DNA of 64,000 nucleotides, taken from contig JAZUHE010000067.1 of NCBI GenBank assembly GCA_045641565.1, positions 4,465 to 68,464 on the forward strand, given 5' to 3'. This DNA is from CAG-488 sp045641565 (lineage in GTDB: Bacteria; Bacillota; Clostridia; Oscillospirales; Acutalibacteraceae). Below, piece by piece: positions 9,021 through 17,359 of this stretch. Numbering within the stretch: position 1 is the first letter of the stretch; each line of letters starts with the position of its first letter. The translations under genes and the position numbers were made by a program. Under the pieces are notes generated by a model. The model worked only from the letters and a program-made list of their open reading frames with translations. It did not search any database and was not told the origin of the DNA.

Positions 9021-9090
9021 GGGCGAACTGCGTTCGCCCGTTTTTTTAGATTTCCTGAAAAAGTCGCTTTCGGGCGAACAAAGTTCGCCC
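9021..9090 (+). repeat. Two tandem GGGCGAAC hairpins, the first with a T-run
   Basis: GGGCGAAC-TGC-GTTCGCCC at 9021-9039 is followed by G and seven T. The same palindrome with loop AAA recurs at 9072-9090. The first hairpin would act as an intrinsic terminator on the + strand; the pair looks like an intergenic palindromic repeat. Confidence 0.7.
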
Positions 9091-9179
9091 TTACGATGTC
9101 ACGCATTATTAAACAATTAAAGGGAAAAATCACAACCTAAGGACAATTTGATGTCGGAGCCGCGACTCACCGCAAATCA

Positions 9180-9219
9180 AAAAATTACCCGCCGAAGAGG
9201 TTAATCCTTTTCAGCGGGT
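9180..9219 (-). terminator. Intrinsic terminator of the DUF4838 gene
   Basis: Read on the minus strand, ACCCGCTGAAAAGG pairs with CCTCTTCGGCGGGT (one mismatch, one wobble) and is followed by AATTTTTTG. It lies 20 bases beyond the stop of the minus-strand gene. Confidence 0.75.
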
Positions 9220-9238
9220 TTTATAATGCTGTCAGCTT

Positions 9239-11134
9239 TTACTTTGAAAGAAATCCGAAATATTCAACTAAGAAATTATAGAAGTTTACGATATACGGCT
9301 CTAAAAAATCCCAGTAGTTTTCATCAAAAAGGGTTACCCATTTTGTGGCGGGACGGAGCAGATAAAGGGACTTGCAGTCGGAAATAACTCTTGACGCGTA
9401 TTCGCCCAGACGGTTGAAATCGAATTCTATATAATCGTTATAAAGCTGCTCTCTCTGAGTCATTCGTGAATTAAGCGGACGTAAAATCGAAAATTCCTGC
9501 TTTCTGTTGCAGCATTTCCAGAATCTCCAGCAAAGCTCGGAACGCTGAATCCTTTTAAGATATGTTTCGTTTTCCGCCTGAGCCTCAGCGTTTGCCCAGA
9601 GCTCGTCACAGCGCTTTATTTCTTTTAATGTGATACCGGGGAGCGTCTTATTCGGCTTTTGAGTGATACCCATATGAGTGGTTCTTGTTGCGGCGCGTTT
9701 TGTTGTTATATCTATAAATTCACGGATGTTTTCCCATCCCTCGCCGTAAAACGCTTTAAGGAAGCCGTCCATTTCGGCGTCGTAATCCATATACGGGTCC
9801 TGCATAAGCTTTGAGAGAAGATACGCGCGCAGGTCGCCGAATTCGCCGTCGCACTCATTCATATAATAGTCGCCTTCAACGTAAATGCCCTTTACGTTAT
9901 GCTCATAAAACATCTGCATATTCTGCTGAAGAACGCCGAAGTTGGGGAAAATATTTGCGGTGTAGCTGTAGTTTGTGGCGTAGTCCCATATATGAATACG
10001 TTCGCAGATTTTGCTCCAGCCCTCAAGGTCTTTCATGAATGAAACATTTTCCTTGCATTTCGGGTCATCAAGAGTGTGACCGAAGCAGCACTCAATAGAG
10101 CAGATTCTGATTATGACATTATCTTCGGGCACAACATTTGAAGGTGTATGGCGTGTGTACTGATAAGCGAATGTGTCAACGCCGATATTGTCATACCCTG
10201 CTTCTTTCACCGCGCGGGCGACGCTGTTGACGAATGTCACCATTGTGCCTGCCTGCGAGCCGTTTGCCTTGTCGAGAGCGGCGCATTCGTGGCAGGTGCA
10301 GTAGTTCTGATTATCTGCCTGTGTAAGTGAAACTATCTGAAGCGCCTGAGAGGGGTCGTGTTTTGCCTTGATAAGGTCAAGGACCTCCTGAGTGACGATT
10401 TTAAGCACGTCGGGATTTGTAAGGCAGAGCTGGTCGGGGTTACGTTTGCCGTCTCTCAGAGCAAAATATTCGGGATGTGTGTCAAAATAGACGTCTTTTG
10501 AGCAGAACTGAGAGGTGAGGGTGTGGGCAAGATTTGAAATGTAGTTTACAGTTCCGCCCTGTTCCGCTGAAAGTGAGCGGTATGTGCCGCCCGAAAGACC
10601 GTTGGCAAGAGAAAACTCAGCGTTTCTCGGGCTTAACCAGTCTGTTTCGGTGGATTCGAAAAACGGCGTATATTCGTATTTTTCGTTTGCGGGTACGCTG
10701 ATTGTCTCAGATTTCGGTATAAGTTTGACATCGCCTGTATACCAGCGGCATCCGCAATATTTCTGGAGGAAGCCGAAAACGCCGTAAATCGGTCCGCGGC
10801 TGCCGGAGCCTGTGATATAAAGAGTGTCGCCGTCAGCTTTTACAGTGTAGCTGCCGCTTTCACCCTCTGCAGCGGTGGAAATATATATCGTTTTGCCTGA
10901 GGGAACGCTCAGAGAAGCGTTCAAGGCAAGCTCTTTGCCTGTGATTTCTTTAATGTATTTCTGCAGAGTCTGAGCGGCGTATTTTTCTGTTGCCGCGGCG
11001 TTAACTGGGATAGTGATGGTGCAGTCTGTGTCACTTCCGACAAAAACGGTGTCGCCGTCTTCAGCGGATACAGTGAACACAAGAGCACTCATTGTAAATA
11101 AAACCGCTAAAAAGATGCTGATTAATTTTTTCAT
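9239..11134 (-). CDS. Secreted DUF4838 (alpha-glucuronidase-related) protein
   Basis: A 631-aa exported protein. The start is ATG at 11134-11132 behind CGGAGGCG; residues 1-25 (MKKLISIFLAVLFTMSALVF) form a signal peptide ending near VSAE. The N-terminal ~130 residues resemble the glycohydrolase alpha/beta domain found before GH20/GH67 cores (AAQTLQKYIKEITG, RGPIYGVFGFLQKYCGCRWY). The centre is a DUF4838 TIM-barrel with VSLTQADNQNYCTCHECAALD, seen in many gut bacterial glycosidase-like proteins. Likely role: cleavage of uronic-acid or related glycans outside the cell. It is monocistronic and points against its neighbours. Confidence 0.8.
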   Translation of the reverse strand: MKKLISIFLAVLFTMSALVFTVSAEDGDTVFVGSDTDCTITIPVNAAATEKYAAQTLQKYIKEITGKELALNASLSVPSGKTIYISTAAEGESGSYTVKADGDTLYITGSGSRGPIYGVFGFLQKYCGCRWYTGDVKLIPKSETISVPANEKYEYTPFFESTETDWLSPRNAEFSLANGLSGGTYRSLSAEQGGTVNYISNLAHTLTSQFCSKDVYFDTHPEYFALRDGKRNPDQLCLTNPDVLKIVTQEVLDLIKAKHDPSQALQIVSLTQADNQNYCTCHECAALDKANGSQAGTMVTFVNSVARAVKEAGYDNIGVDTFAYQYTRHTPSNVVPEDNVIIRICSIECCFGHTLDDPKCKENVSFMKDLEGWSKICERIHIWDYATNYSYTANIFPNFGVLQQNMQMFYEHNVKGIYVEGDYYMNECDGEFGDLRAYLLSKLMQDPYMDYDAEMDGFLKAFYGEGWENIREFIDITTKRAATRTTHMGITQKPNKTLPGITLKEIKRCDELWANAEAQAENETYLKRIQRSELCWRFWKCCNRKQEFSILRPLNSRMTQREQLYNDYIEFDFNRLGEYASRVISDCKSLYLLRPATKWVTLFDENYWDFLEPYIVNFYNFLVEYFGFLSK

Positions 11135-11237
11135 AAAATCGCCTCCGTAAAATAATAGTATCATACAGAAGAGCAAATTTCAATAAAAACAGTTATACTT
11201 TAATTTTAAATTAAAATGACAAATTCGCTTAAAATAC

Positions 11238-11266
11238 TTGAATAAGCTGATAAAATTGTGTATAAT
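11238..11266 (+). promoter_or_regulatory. Sigma-A promoter of the aconitase X operon
   Basis: TTGAAT at 11238-11243 and a perfect TATAAT at 11261-11266 with a 17-base spacer, 125 bases before the start codon of the large subunit. Confidence 0.7.
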
Positions 11267-11391
11267 CAATCTGTATAGCTGTTTAATATTTAACAAAGGT
11301 TTATGTTGATAATATTATGCTGACAGAAAGTTGATTTTAGCTTTTTTAAAGCTTGCAAAATAATAAAGAATTTTTAAAGGAGGAATTCCCC

Positions 11392-12690
11392 ATGAATGAA
11401 AACTTCAGCTATAAAATGAAGCTTACAGACGAGCAGGCCGCAATTCTCCACGGCTCAAAGGGCGAAACAATGGCAAAGGTTATGCAGACCCTTGTTCTTT
11501 ACGGTGACGCCTTTGAGGCAGAGAAGATGGTTCCCGTTACAAGCGAGAAAGGTCATCTTGTTACAAGCTTCGGCCTTAAGGTTATGAAGCCCGTTCACGA
11601 CCTTATGGACACACTTATCAACGGCGGCGCAATTTCCGCACAGAAATTCTCCGTTGACCCCAAACCCCTTGATCCCAACGTTCCCTCAGATTTCCTTAAG
11701 AATGTTGTATTCAACAAGTTTATGTATTCCGTTCAGGATAAGTATGACGCTCAGCTTGAAAAGCTCGGACTTATCGACAAGGATTCATATACCTGCACAT
11801 GCTATATGGACGAAGTAGGCAACAAGCCCAATAAGGGCGAGGTACTCTCATGGGCAGAGTCTTCAGCTGTTGTTTACGCCAACTCCGTTCTCGGCGCGAA
11901 GTGCAACCGTAACTCAGGCATCATTGAGCTCTTCGGCTCAATCGTAGGCTGTGTTCCTTATTTCGGACTTCTCACTGACGAAGGCAGAAAGGCAACATGG
12001 ATTGTTGAAGTCAAGACAAGCAAAAAGCCTGAGGCTCAGATTCTCGGCTCCGCTATCGGCATGAAGGTTATGGAAGATGTTCCCTATGTCAAGGGTCTTG
12101 ACAAGTGGCTCGGCACAGAGCTTGACGGCGACACCTGCGCATACCTTAAGGATTTCGGTGCTGCTACAGCTTCAAACGGCGCTGTCGGTCTTTATCATAT
12201 CGAAAATCTTACTCCCGAGGCAGTTGAGCAGGGCGAAGGCATCATCGCAGAGGGCGCAAAGGTTTATGTTATTGATGACGCTGAACTTGAAAGAGTTAAA
12301 AATAATTATCCCGTTATGTGGAAGGATAAGAACGCGGCTCCCAAGCTCTGCTTCGTAGGCTGCCCCCATCTTTCATTCAACCAGCTCGTTGAGTGGACTG
12401 AAAATGTTGCTGACGGTCTTAAGAAGAACGGTCTCAGCAAGGTTTCCGTTCCCACAGTATTCACAGCGGCTCCCGGAGTTATTGAGAAATTCAACAAGAC
12501 ACCCTACGCGGCTAAGCTTAAGGGTACAGGCGTTGTACTCAGCTACATCTGCCCGCTTATGTATATGAATAACCCGCTTGCAAAGTCAATGCCCGTTATC
12601 ACAAACTCAAATAAGCTCAGAACATATACAACATCACGTTACTACACAAGTGATGAGATTCTTTCAATAATCACAAAGGAGGTTAAGTAA
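11392..12690 (+). CDS. Aconitase X large (catalytic) subunit
   Basis: A 432-aa protein of the AcnX family. ATG 11392 lies behind AAAGGAGGAATTCCCC. AcnX enzymes are iron-sulfur hydro-lyases; characterised members act on mevalonate 5-phosphate (archaea) or cis-3-hydroxy-L-proline (bacteria). Features include LTDEQAAILHGSKGETMAKVM at the N-terminus, a TCTCYMDEVGN segment, GAKCNRNSGI, and CFVGCPHLSFNQL, which supply the cluster cysteines. The small swivelling subunit follows after 1 base as a separate gene, the arrangement seen in archaeal and some bacterial AcnX. No pathway genes for either substrate are nearby, so the substrate is undetermined. Confidence 0.85.
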   Translation: MNENFSYKMKLTDEQAAILHGSKGETMAKVMQTLVLYGDAFEAEKMVPVTSEKGHLVTSFGLKVMKPVHDLMDTLINGGAISAQKFSVDPKPLDPNVPSDFLKNVVFNKFMYSVQDKYDAQLEKLGLIDKDSYTCTCYMDEVGNKPNKGEVLSWAESSAVVYANSVLGAKCNRNSGIIELFGSIVGCVPYFGLLTDEGRKATWIVEVKTSKKPEAQILGSAIGMKVMEDVPYVKGLDKWLGTELDGDTCAYLKDFGAATASNGAVGLYHIENLTPEAVEQGEGIIAEGAKVYVIDDAELERVKNNYPVMWKDKNAAPKLCFVGCPHLSFNQLVEWTENVADGLKKNGLSKVSVPTVFTAAPGVIEKFNKTPYAAKLKGTGVVLSYICPLMYMNNPLAKSMPVITNSNKLRTYTTSRYYTSDEILSIITKEVK

Positions 12691-12691
12691 T

Positions 12692-13156
12692 ATGAAACAG
12701 TTTAAAGGCCGTCCGGTAGTACCCGGCAAATGCACAGCTCCCGCACTTGTATCTCACGGCGGATTCAATACACTTGCCTCTTTCCAGGGCGCACTTCAGT
12801 TCGGTGATATTCCGATTTACGGCAGCAAGTATAAGCAGACCGAATGTGATGACCAGAACAATAAGGACCTTTACCGCAAGCCCATGCTCAACAAGGCTCT
12901 CTGCCTTCCCCAGACAATCGGCTCAACCACAGGCGGGATGATTCTTTACTGCGCGAAGGTTCTGGGCAAATGCCCCTCATGCCTTCTTTTCTCAGAGCAT
13001 ATTGATTCACTCGCAGCAGCCGGCGCGGCTCTCGGCGCAGTATGGGCAGACAGCCCCATGCCTGTTGTTGACTGCCTCGGTCAGGAATTCCTTGACTATG
13101 TTAAGGACGGAATGACAATCGACATCGCAGAGGACGGAACGGTTACCGTAAGATAA
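12692..13156 (+). CDS. Aconitase X small (swivel) subunit
   Basis: A 154-aa protein of the DUF126/AcnX swivel-domain family, starting at ATG 12692 behind AAAGGAGGTTAAGTAAT. Diagnostic segments are the N-terminal GRPVVPGKCTAPALVS and GSTTGG, and the glycine-rich AAAGAALGAVWADSPMPVVD. In the family it docks on the large subunit and carries the substrate-binding serine. It ends 15 bases before a terminator, so the operon has just two genes. Confidence 0.85.
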   Translation: MKQFKGRPVVPGKCTAPALVSHGGFNTLASFQGALQFGDIPIYGSKYKQTECDDQNNKDLYRKPMLNKALCLPQTIGSTTGGMILYCAKVLGKCPSCLLFSEHIDSLAAAGAALGAVWADSPMPVVDCLGQEFLDYVKDGMTIDIAEDGTVTVR

Positions 13157-13171
13157 ACAAATTCGATAATT

Positions 13172-13203
13172 TAAGCCGCTTGAAATACAGCGGCTTAGTT
13201 CTT
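13172..13203 (+). terminator. Intrinsic terminator after aconitase X
   Basis: TAAGCCGCT/AGCGGCTTA with an 8-base loop, followed by GTTCTTTT. Confidence 0.7.
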
Positions 13204-13220
13204 TTGAGAGGAATTTCATT

Positions 13221-13883
13221 ATGCCCACGATTAAGATTGAGAATAAATCCGACGACGATATAATTATCAGCTTCTGCGGAGAGGAAAAGGAGCTTGCTGA
13301 CGGAGAGAGTACTTTTTTTGAAAACAGGGAAAAGGGCGAATACGAAGTCCATGTTCACAGAAAAAGAGTGCCTAAAGAAAGCATTCTGCCCGAGGATGCG
13401 CCCAAGGGACTTGAGGCGGCAAAGGCACAGGATGAGAAGCCCGGCAGCCACGTTCAGCTTGACGCGGATATTATCTTTGATGTGAATTCCTCAAAGGCTG
13501 TGGTTAACGTCATTCAGGAGGTTAAGGGCGTGGAGACTCTCCATGAGGATGTTATATTTGTCGGATATAACGCGGATGTTTCCGGAGCTAAGCTTGTGGA
13601 GAAAAAAGACAGCTTCGCAAATGAGAAGATACGCAAGTCATATCTTTTTCAGCAGCTTAAAAGTGCCTTTCTTCCTGTTGGTCTTGTGGGAATCGCCGTC
13701 TTTATTCTCGGCGCGGTGCTTCTGATTCTTTACGCGGCGGGTGTTACGATTTCTGTAGGGAAAAATGATGTGACTCTTGTGCGGATTCTTATTCTTTTTG
13801 CAGGCGGAGTGCTTGTAGCGGGATACTTTGCCGTTAATGTGAAAAAAATACTCAAACGGGCAAAGTCCCTGAGCGGAAAATAA
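13221..13883 (+). CDS. Uncharacterised protein with two C-terminal membrane segments
   Basis: A 220-aa protein. Residues 1-145 look like a soluble beta-rich domain (PTIKIENKSDDDIIISFCGE). Two hydrophobic segments follow, near 150-175 (LPVGLVGIAVFILGAVLLIL) and 185-205 (VRILILFAGGVLVAGYFAV), then a basic tail. Start ATG 13221 lies behind GAGAGGAAT. No family recognised. It falls between a terminator and the ylxM promoter and is therefore probably transcribed alone or by read-through. Confidence 0.65.
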   Translation: MPTIKIENKSDDDIIISFCGEEKELADGESTFFENREKGEYEVHVHRKRVPKESILPEDAPKGLEAAKAQDEKPGSHVQLDADIIFDVNSSKAVVNVIQEVKGVETLHEDVIFVGYNADVSGAKLVEKKDSFANEKIRKSYLFQQLKSAFLPVGLVGIAVFILGAVLLILYAAGVTISVGKNDVTLVRILILFAGGVLVAGYFAVNVKKILKRAKSLSGK

Positions 13884-14044
13884 AAAACTTTTGCACAGGG
13901 TTTTACACAAGATGTCAGTGTCGAAGCGCAATTTTAAGAGCCGTTTCCACAAGCTGTTGTGGACAGAAGATTTATCAACAACTAATTGACATTTTATTGA
14001 CATGAGGGTGTGCAAAACCCGCAAAAAAAGAGTAAAAATTCCTC

Positions 14045-14109
14045 TTGACATATGATGTTTTATACTGTATAATAACTGCCTGTAAAGATTAAAAGCTTTA
14101 CAGGCAGTT
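14045..14109 (+). promoter_or_regulatory. Consensus promoter plus perfect 14-bp inverted repeat before ylxM-ffh
   Basis: TTGACA (14045-14050), a 17-base spacer and TATAAT (14068-14073) form a full consensus sigma-A promoter. The next base starts a perfect inverted repeat, AACTGCCTGTAAAG (14074-14087) and CTTTACAGGCAGTT (14096-14109), loop ATTAAAAG. It ends 6 bases before the GGAGG of ylxM. Because transcription should begin inside the left arm, the repeat may be a DNA operator or only partly an RNA hairpin. The preceding 160 bases contain no gene. Confidence 0.75.
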
Positions 14110-14129
14110 TGCTTTGGAGGTGCGTTTTT

Positions 14130-14495
14130 ACGGCAAAGAATCTTGATGTTATAATGCTTATAGATTTGTACGGCGATATGCTTACCGAAAAGCAGCACTC
14201 CTTTTTAAGCTATTATTATAATGATGACCTTTCCCTTTCAGAAATAGCGGCCAACGAGGGCATAACCCGCCAGGGTGTGCGTGACGCTATAAAAAGAGCG
14301 GAGACTCAGCTTTATGATATGGAAGAGAAGCTGGGGCTTGTTGCCAGATTTGAAAGCATGAAAAACGGACTTGAAGAGATAATGCAGTATGCGGATGAAA
14401 TAGGTGAATACAACCGCACACATACTCTTTCAAGAGAGGTCAACGACTGCACGGCAAAGATAAAGGCAGTCGCCCGAACATTAATAATGGAATAA
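14130..14495 (+). CDS. ylxM: YlxM-family SRP-associated DNA-binding-like protein
   Basis: A protein of about 121 aa with the YlxM opening (KNLDVIMLIDLYGDMLTEKQ) and a sigma-70 region-4-like HTH (LSLSEIAANEGITRQGVRDAIKRAE). YlxM sits next to ffh in Bacillota and modulates the signal recognition particle. The family start falls at ACG 14130: GGAGG at 14116-14120 is 9 bases upstream, and no ATG, GTG or TTG in frame lies between that site and the conserved start of the protein. The first in-frame ATG (14154) would remove eight conserved residues and has no ribosome site; TTG 14109 lies before the ribosome site. ACG initiation is therefore the best reading. Confidence 0.85.
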   Translation, partial: TAKNLDVIMLIDLYGDMLTEKQHSFLSYYYNDDLSLSEIAANEGITRQGVRDAIKRAETQLYDMEEKLGLVARFESMKNGLEEIMQYADEIGEYNRTHTLSREVNDCTAKIKAVARTLIME

Positions 14496-14525
14496 TAATT
14501 TATATGCAACCATGGTGGTGAATTT

Positions 14526-15875
14526 ATGGCATTTGAAGGTCTTTCAGACAGACTTGAGTCAGCGTTTCAGCGCCTGAAAAGCAAGGGTTCTCTTACAGAG
14601 GCCGATGTTAATGACGCGATGCGAGAAGTCAGAATGGCTCTGCTCGAGGCTGACGTAAACTACAAGGTTGCCAAGGATTTCACAAAAAAAGTTACCGAAC
14701 GCGCTGTCGGTGAGAAGGTTATGGAAAGCCTTACACCCGCGCAGATGGTTATAAAAATCGTTAATGAAGAGCTTACAGGCCTTATGGGCGGCACAAAATC
14801 CCGCCTTGCTGTTGCGAATCATCCGCCGACGGTGGTTATGATGTGCGGCCTTCAGGGCTCAGGTAAAACTACCCATACCGCTAAAATAGCAATGATGCTC
14901 AAGGGCCAGGGCCACAGACCGCTTCTCGCAGCCTGCGACGTTTACCGTCCCGCGGCTATCAAACAGCTTCAGGTTGTGGGTGAGCAGGCAGGAGTTCCTG
15001 TGTTTGAGATGGGTCAGATAGACCCGGTTACAATAGCTCAGGAAGCTATCAAGCTTGCTAAAGACCGCGGATACGATTATGTTTTCCTTGACACCGCAGG
15101 ACGACTCCATATTGACGAGGTTCTTATGGAGGAGCTTAAAAATATCAAAGCAACCGTTCATCCTCACGAAATTCTTTTCGTAGTTGACGCAATGACCGGT
15201 CAGGACGCTGTTAATGTCGCGAAGACATTTGATGACGCTCTCGGTATCGACGGCGTTGTTCTCACAAAGCTTGACGGTGATACACGAGGCGGTGCCGCTC
15301 TTTCAATCAGAGCCGTTACAGGCAAGCCTATCAAATTTATCGGTATCGGTGAAAAATTAGGCGACCTTGATGTTTTCCATCCCGACAGAATGGCGTCGAG
15401 AATCCTCGGCATGGGCGACGTTCTTTCTCTTATCGAAAAGGCTGAGATGGCTCTTGACGAAAAGAAGGCGGAGGAGCTTGAAAAGAAGCTCAGACAGAAC
15501 AAATTCGACCTTAATGACCTGGTTGACCAGATTGACCAGATTAAGCGTCTCGGTTCTCTTAAAGATACTCTTTCCCTTATCCCGGGTCTCGGCAAGCAGA
15601 TAAAGGATGTTGAGATTGACGAAACGGCGTTTGACAAAATTAAGGCTATTATTTCATCAATGACACCTGAGGAAAGAGAGCATCCCGAAGTTATCAATCC
15701 CTCACGCAAGAGAAGGATTGCGGCAGGCTGCGGCAGAGATGTTGAAGCGGTAAACAAGCTTCTCTCTCAGCATAAGCAGATGCAGAAAATGTTTAAGCAG
15801 ATGAATTCGGCAGGCAAGAAAAGAAGAAGAAAAGGAAGACCTGACCTTTCACAGCTTAAAGGCTTTAATATTTAA
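14526..15875 (+). CDS. ffh: Signal recognition particle protein Ffh
   Basis: A 449-aa SRP54 GTPase that with 4.5S RNA delivers nascent membrane proteins to FtsY. The domains are in order: N domain (residues 1-90), G domain with GLQGSGKTTHTAK (G1), DTAGR (G3) and TKLDGD (G4), and a C-terminal methionine-rich M domain including RRIAAGCGRD and a lysine-rich tail. Start ATG 14526 follows GGTGGTGAATTT. It is part of a ylxM-ffh-rpsP-khpA transcription unit. Confidence 0.97.
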   Translation: MAFEGLSDRLESAFQRLKSKGSLTEADVNDAMREVRMALLEADVNYKVAKDFTKKVTERAVGEKVMESLTPAQMVIKIVNEELTGLMGGTKSRLAVANHPPTVVMMCGLQGSGKTTHTAKIAMMLKGQGHRPLLAACDVYRPAAIKQLQVVGEQAGVPVFEMGQIDPVTIAQEAIKLAKDRGYDYVFLDTAGRLHIDEVLMEELKNIKATVHPHEILFVVDAMTGQDAVNVAKTFDDALGIDGVVLTKLDGDTRGGAALSIRAVTGKPIKFIGIGEKLGDLDVFHPDRMASRILGMGDVLSLIEKAEMALDEKKAEELEKKLRQNKFDLNDLVDQIDQIKRLGSLKDTLSLIPGLGKQIKDVEIDETAFDKIKAIISSMTPEEREHPEVINPSRKRRIAAGCGRDVEAVNKLLSQHKQMQKMFKQMNSAGKKRRRKGRPDLSQLKGFNI

Positions 15876-15960
15876 TTCAACACGCTTGGCAGGTTATATT
15901 TTACGCATTGCGTGATGGATATATAAACTAATTTATTTATTATATTTGGAGGAAACAAAA

Positions 15961-16206
15961 ATGGCAGTAAAAATCAGACTGCGCCGTATGGGCGCAAAGA
16001 AAGCACCTTTCTATCGTGTAGTAGTAGCAGACTCAAGATATCCCCGTGACGGCAGATTCATCGAGGAAATCGGCACATATGATCCCATGAAGAGCGACGA
16101 TCAGATCAGCATCGACGCAGAAGCAGCTCAGAAGTGGATTGCTAACGGCGCACAGCCCACAGATACAGTTAAGGTTCTTCTTAAAAAGAGCGGTATCGTA
16201 AAATAA
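15961..16206 (+). CDS. rpsP: 30S ribosomal protein S16
   Basis: An 81-aa protein matching bS16 from its first residues (AVKIRLRRMGAKKAPFYRVV) to GTYDP. The start is ATG 15961 behind TTGGAGGAAACAAAA. It assembles into the 5' domain of the small subunit. It stands in the conserved ffh-rpsP-khpA-rimM-trmD order, here interrupted by a patatin gene. Confidence 0.97.
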   Translation: MAVKIRLRRMGAKKAPFYRVVVADSRYPRDGRFIEEIGTYDPMKSDDQISIDAEAAQKWIANGAQPTDTVKVLLKKSGIVK

Positions 16207-16224
16207 TTTGAGAGGAATTTTGCA

Positions 16225-16458
16225 ATGAAAGATTTATTGCTTTTGATTGCTCAGGGCCTCGTAAGTAATCCCGATGCGGTTAACGTTACAGTTGACGAGC
16301 CTGATGATGAGGGCGTTACAGTTTATCATCTCAGCGTTGCGCAGGAGGATATGGGCAGAGTAATCGGCAAACAGGGCAGAATTGCAAAAGCTATCAGAGT
16401 AGTTATGCGTTCAGCCGCAAGCAGAAACGATGAAAAAATCTCAGTTGAGATAGAGTAA
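16225..16458 (+). CDS. khpA: KH-domain RNA-binding protein KhpA
   Basis: A 77-aa KH-domain protein with the GxxG loop in MGRVIGKQGRIAKAIRVVMR. KhpA (YlqC) pairs with KhpB/Jag and binds small RNAs and mRNAs. It sits 18 bases after rpsP with a GAGAGGAATTT ribosome site, as in most Bacillota. Confidence 0.93.
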   Translation: MKDLLLLIAQGLVSNPDAVNVTVDEPDDEGVTVYHLSVAQEDMGRVIGKQGRIAKAIRVVMRSAASRNDEKISVEIE

Positions 16459-16466
16459 TTGTAAAA

Positions 16467-16501
16467 CGGGAGTTGCACTGCAGCTCCCGCTTTGAGTTTT
16501 T
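16467..16501 (+). terminator. Terminator or attenuator between khpA and the patatin gene
   Basis: CGGGAGTTGCA pairs with TGCAGCTCCCG almost completely across a single-base apex and is followed by CTTTGAGTTTTT. Genes continue 12 bases later, so partial read-through is likely. Confidence 0.6.
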
Positions 16502-16512
16502 GAGGTGGAAAA

Positions 16513-17355
16513 ATGAACGGTGTTATTGATGTAGGAGGAGGCCTGCGCGGAATTTACGGCGCGGGTGTTTTTGACCGATGCCTTGATGATAATGTGTATT
16601 TTGACTGCTGCATAGGCGTGTCGGCCGGCAGCGCGAATACGGCATCTTTTTTGGCGGGGCAGAAAGGCAGAAATTTTCTTTTTTATCACGATTACGCATT
16701 CAGAAAAGAATATATGAGCTTCAGAAATCTGATTAAAACAGGTTCATATATCGGCCTTGACTATGTTTACGGTACGCTGACAAATACAGGCGGCGAAAAC
16801 CCCATAAATTATGAGAACATACGGGCGTATAACGGAGTTTACAATGTAGTTTCCACTGACGCTGAGACAGGGGAGCCTGTGTATTTTACAAAAGACAATC
16901 TTTCTCTTGATAATTACAGAATTTTCAATGCTTCGTCATGTATTCCCATAGTCTGCAGGCCTGTTGAAATCGACGGCAGAAAGTTTTATGACGGCGGTGT
17001 TGCTGACCCTGTTCCCGTTGACAGAGCTGTTGAGCTCGGATGTGAAAAAATCGTGCTGATTCTTACGCGTCCGCTTAATGAAAAAAAGAAGCAGGGCGCA
17101 GACGCGAAGGCGGCGGCTGTAATGAAAAAGAAAAATCCGAAGATTACGGCAAAGCTTCTTGAAAGAGCGGAACTATATAACAGCTCAGTTGAAAAAGCGA
17201 AGAAGCTTCAGAAAGAAGGCAGATGTCTTATTATTGCGCCTGATGACTGCTGCGGAATAACAACCCTTTCAAAGAACGCTGAAAATCTTGAAAAGCTATA
17301 TAAAAAAGGGTATAATGACGGCGGAAAAATCAAAGAGTTTATAAATATAAGGTGA
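16513..17355 (+). CDS. Patatin-like phospholipase
   Basis: A 280-aa protein with the full patatin signature: oxyanion-hole GGGLRGIYGAGV at residues 8-19, nucleophile motif GVSAGS near residue 37, and the catalytic-aspartate motif YDGGVADPVPVD near 160. Bacterial members of this YjjU-like group are intracellular lipid acyl hydrolases. It is inserted between khpA and rimM, which are normally adjacent. It lies 4 bases before rimM and is likely co-transcribed. Confidence 0.88.
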   Translation: MNGVIDVGGGLRGIYGAGVFDRCLDDNVYFDCCIGVSAGSANTASFLAGQKGRNFLFYHDYAFRKEYMSFRNLIKTGSYIGLDYVYGTLTNTGGENPINYENIRAYNGVYNVVSTDAETGEPVYFTKDNLSLDNYRIFNASSCIPIVCRPVEIDGRKFYDGGVADPVPVDRAVELGCEKIVLILTRPLNEKKKQGADAKAAAVMKKKNPKITAKLLERAELYNSSVEKAKKLQKEGRCLIIAPDDCCGITTLSKNAENLEKLYKKGYNDGGKIKEFINIR

Positions 17356-17359
17356 TACT

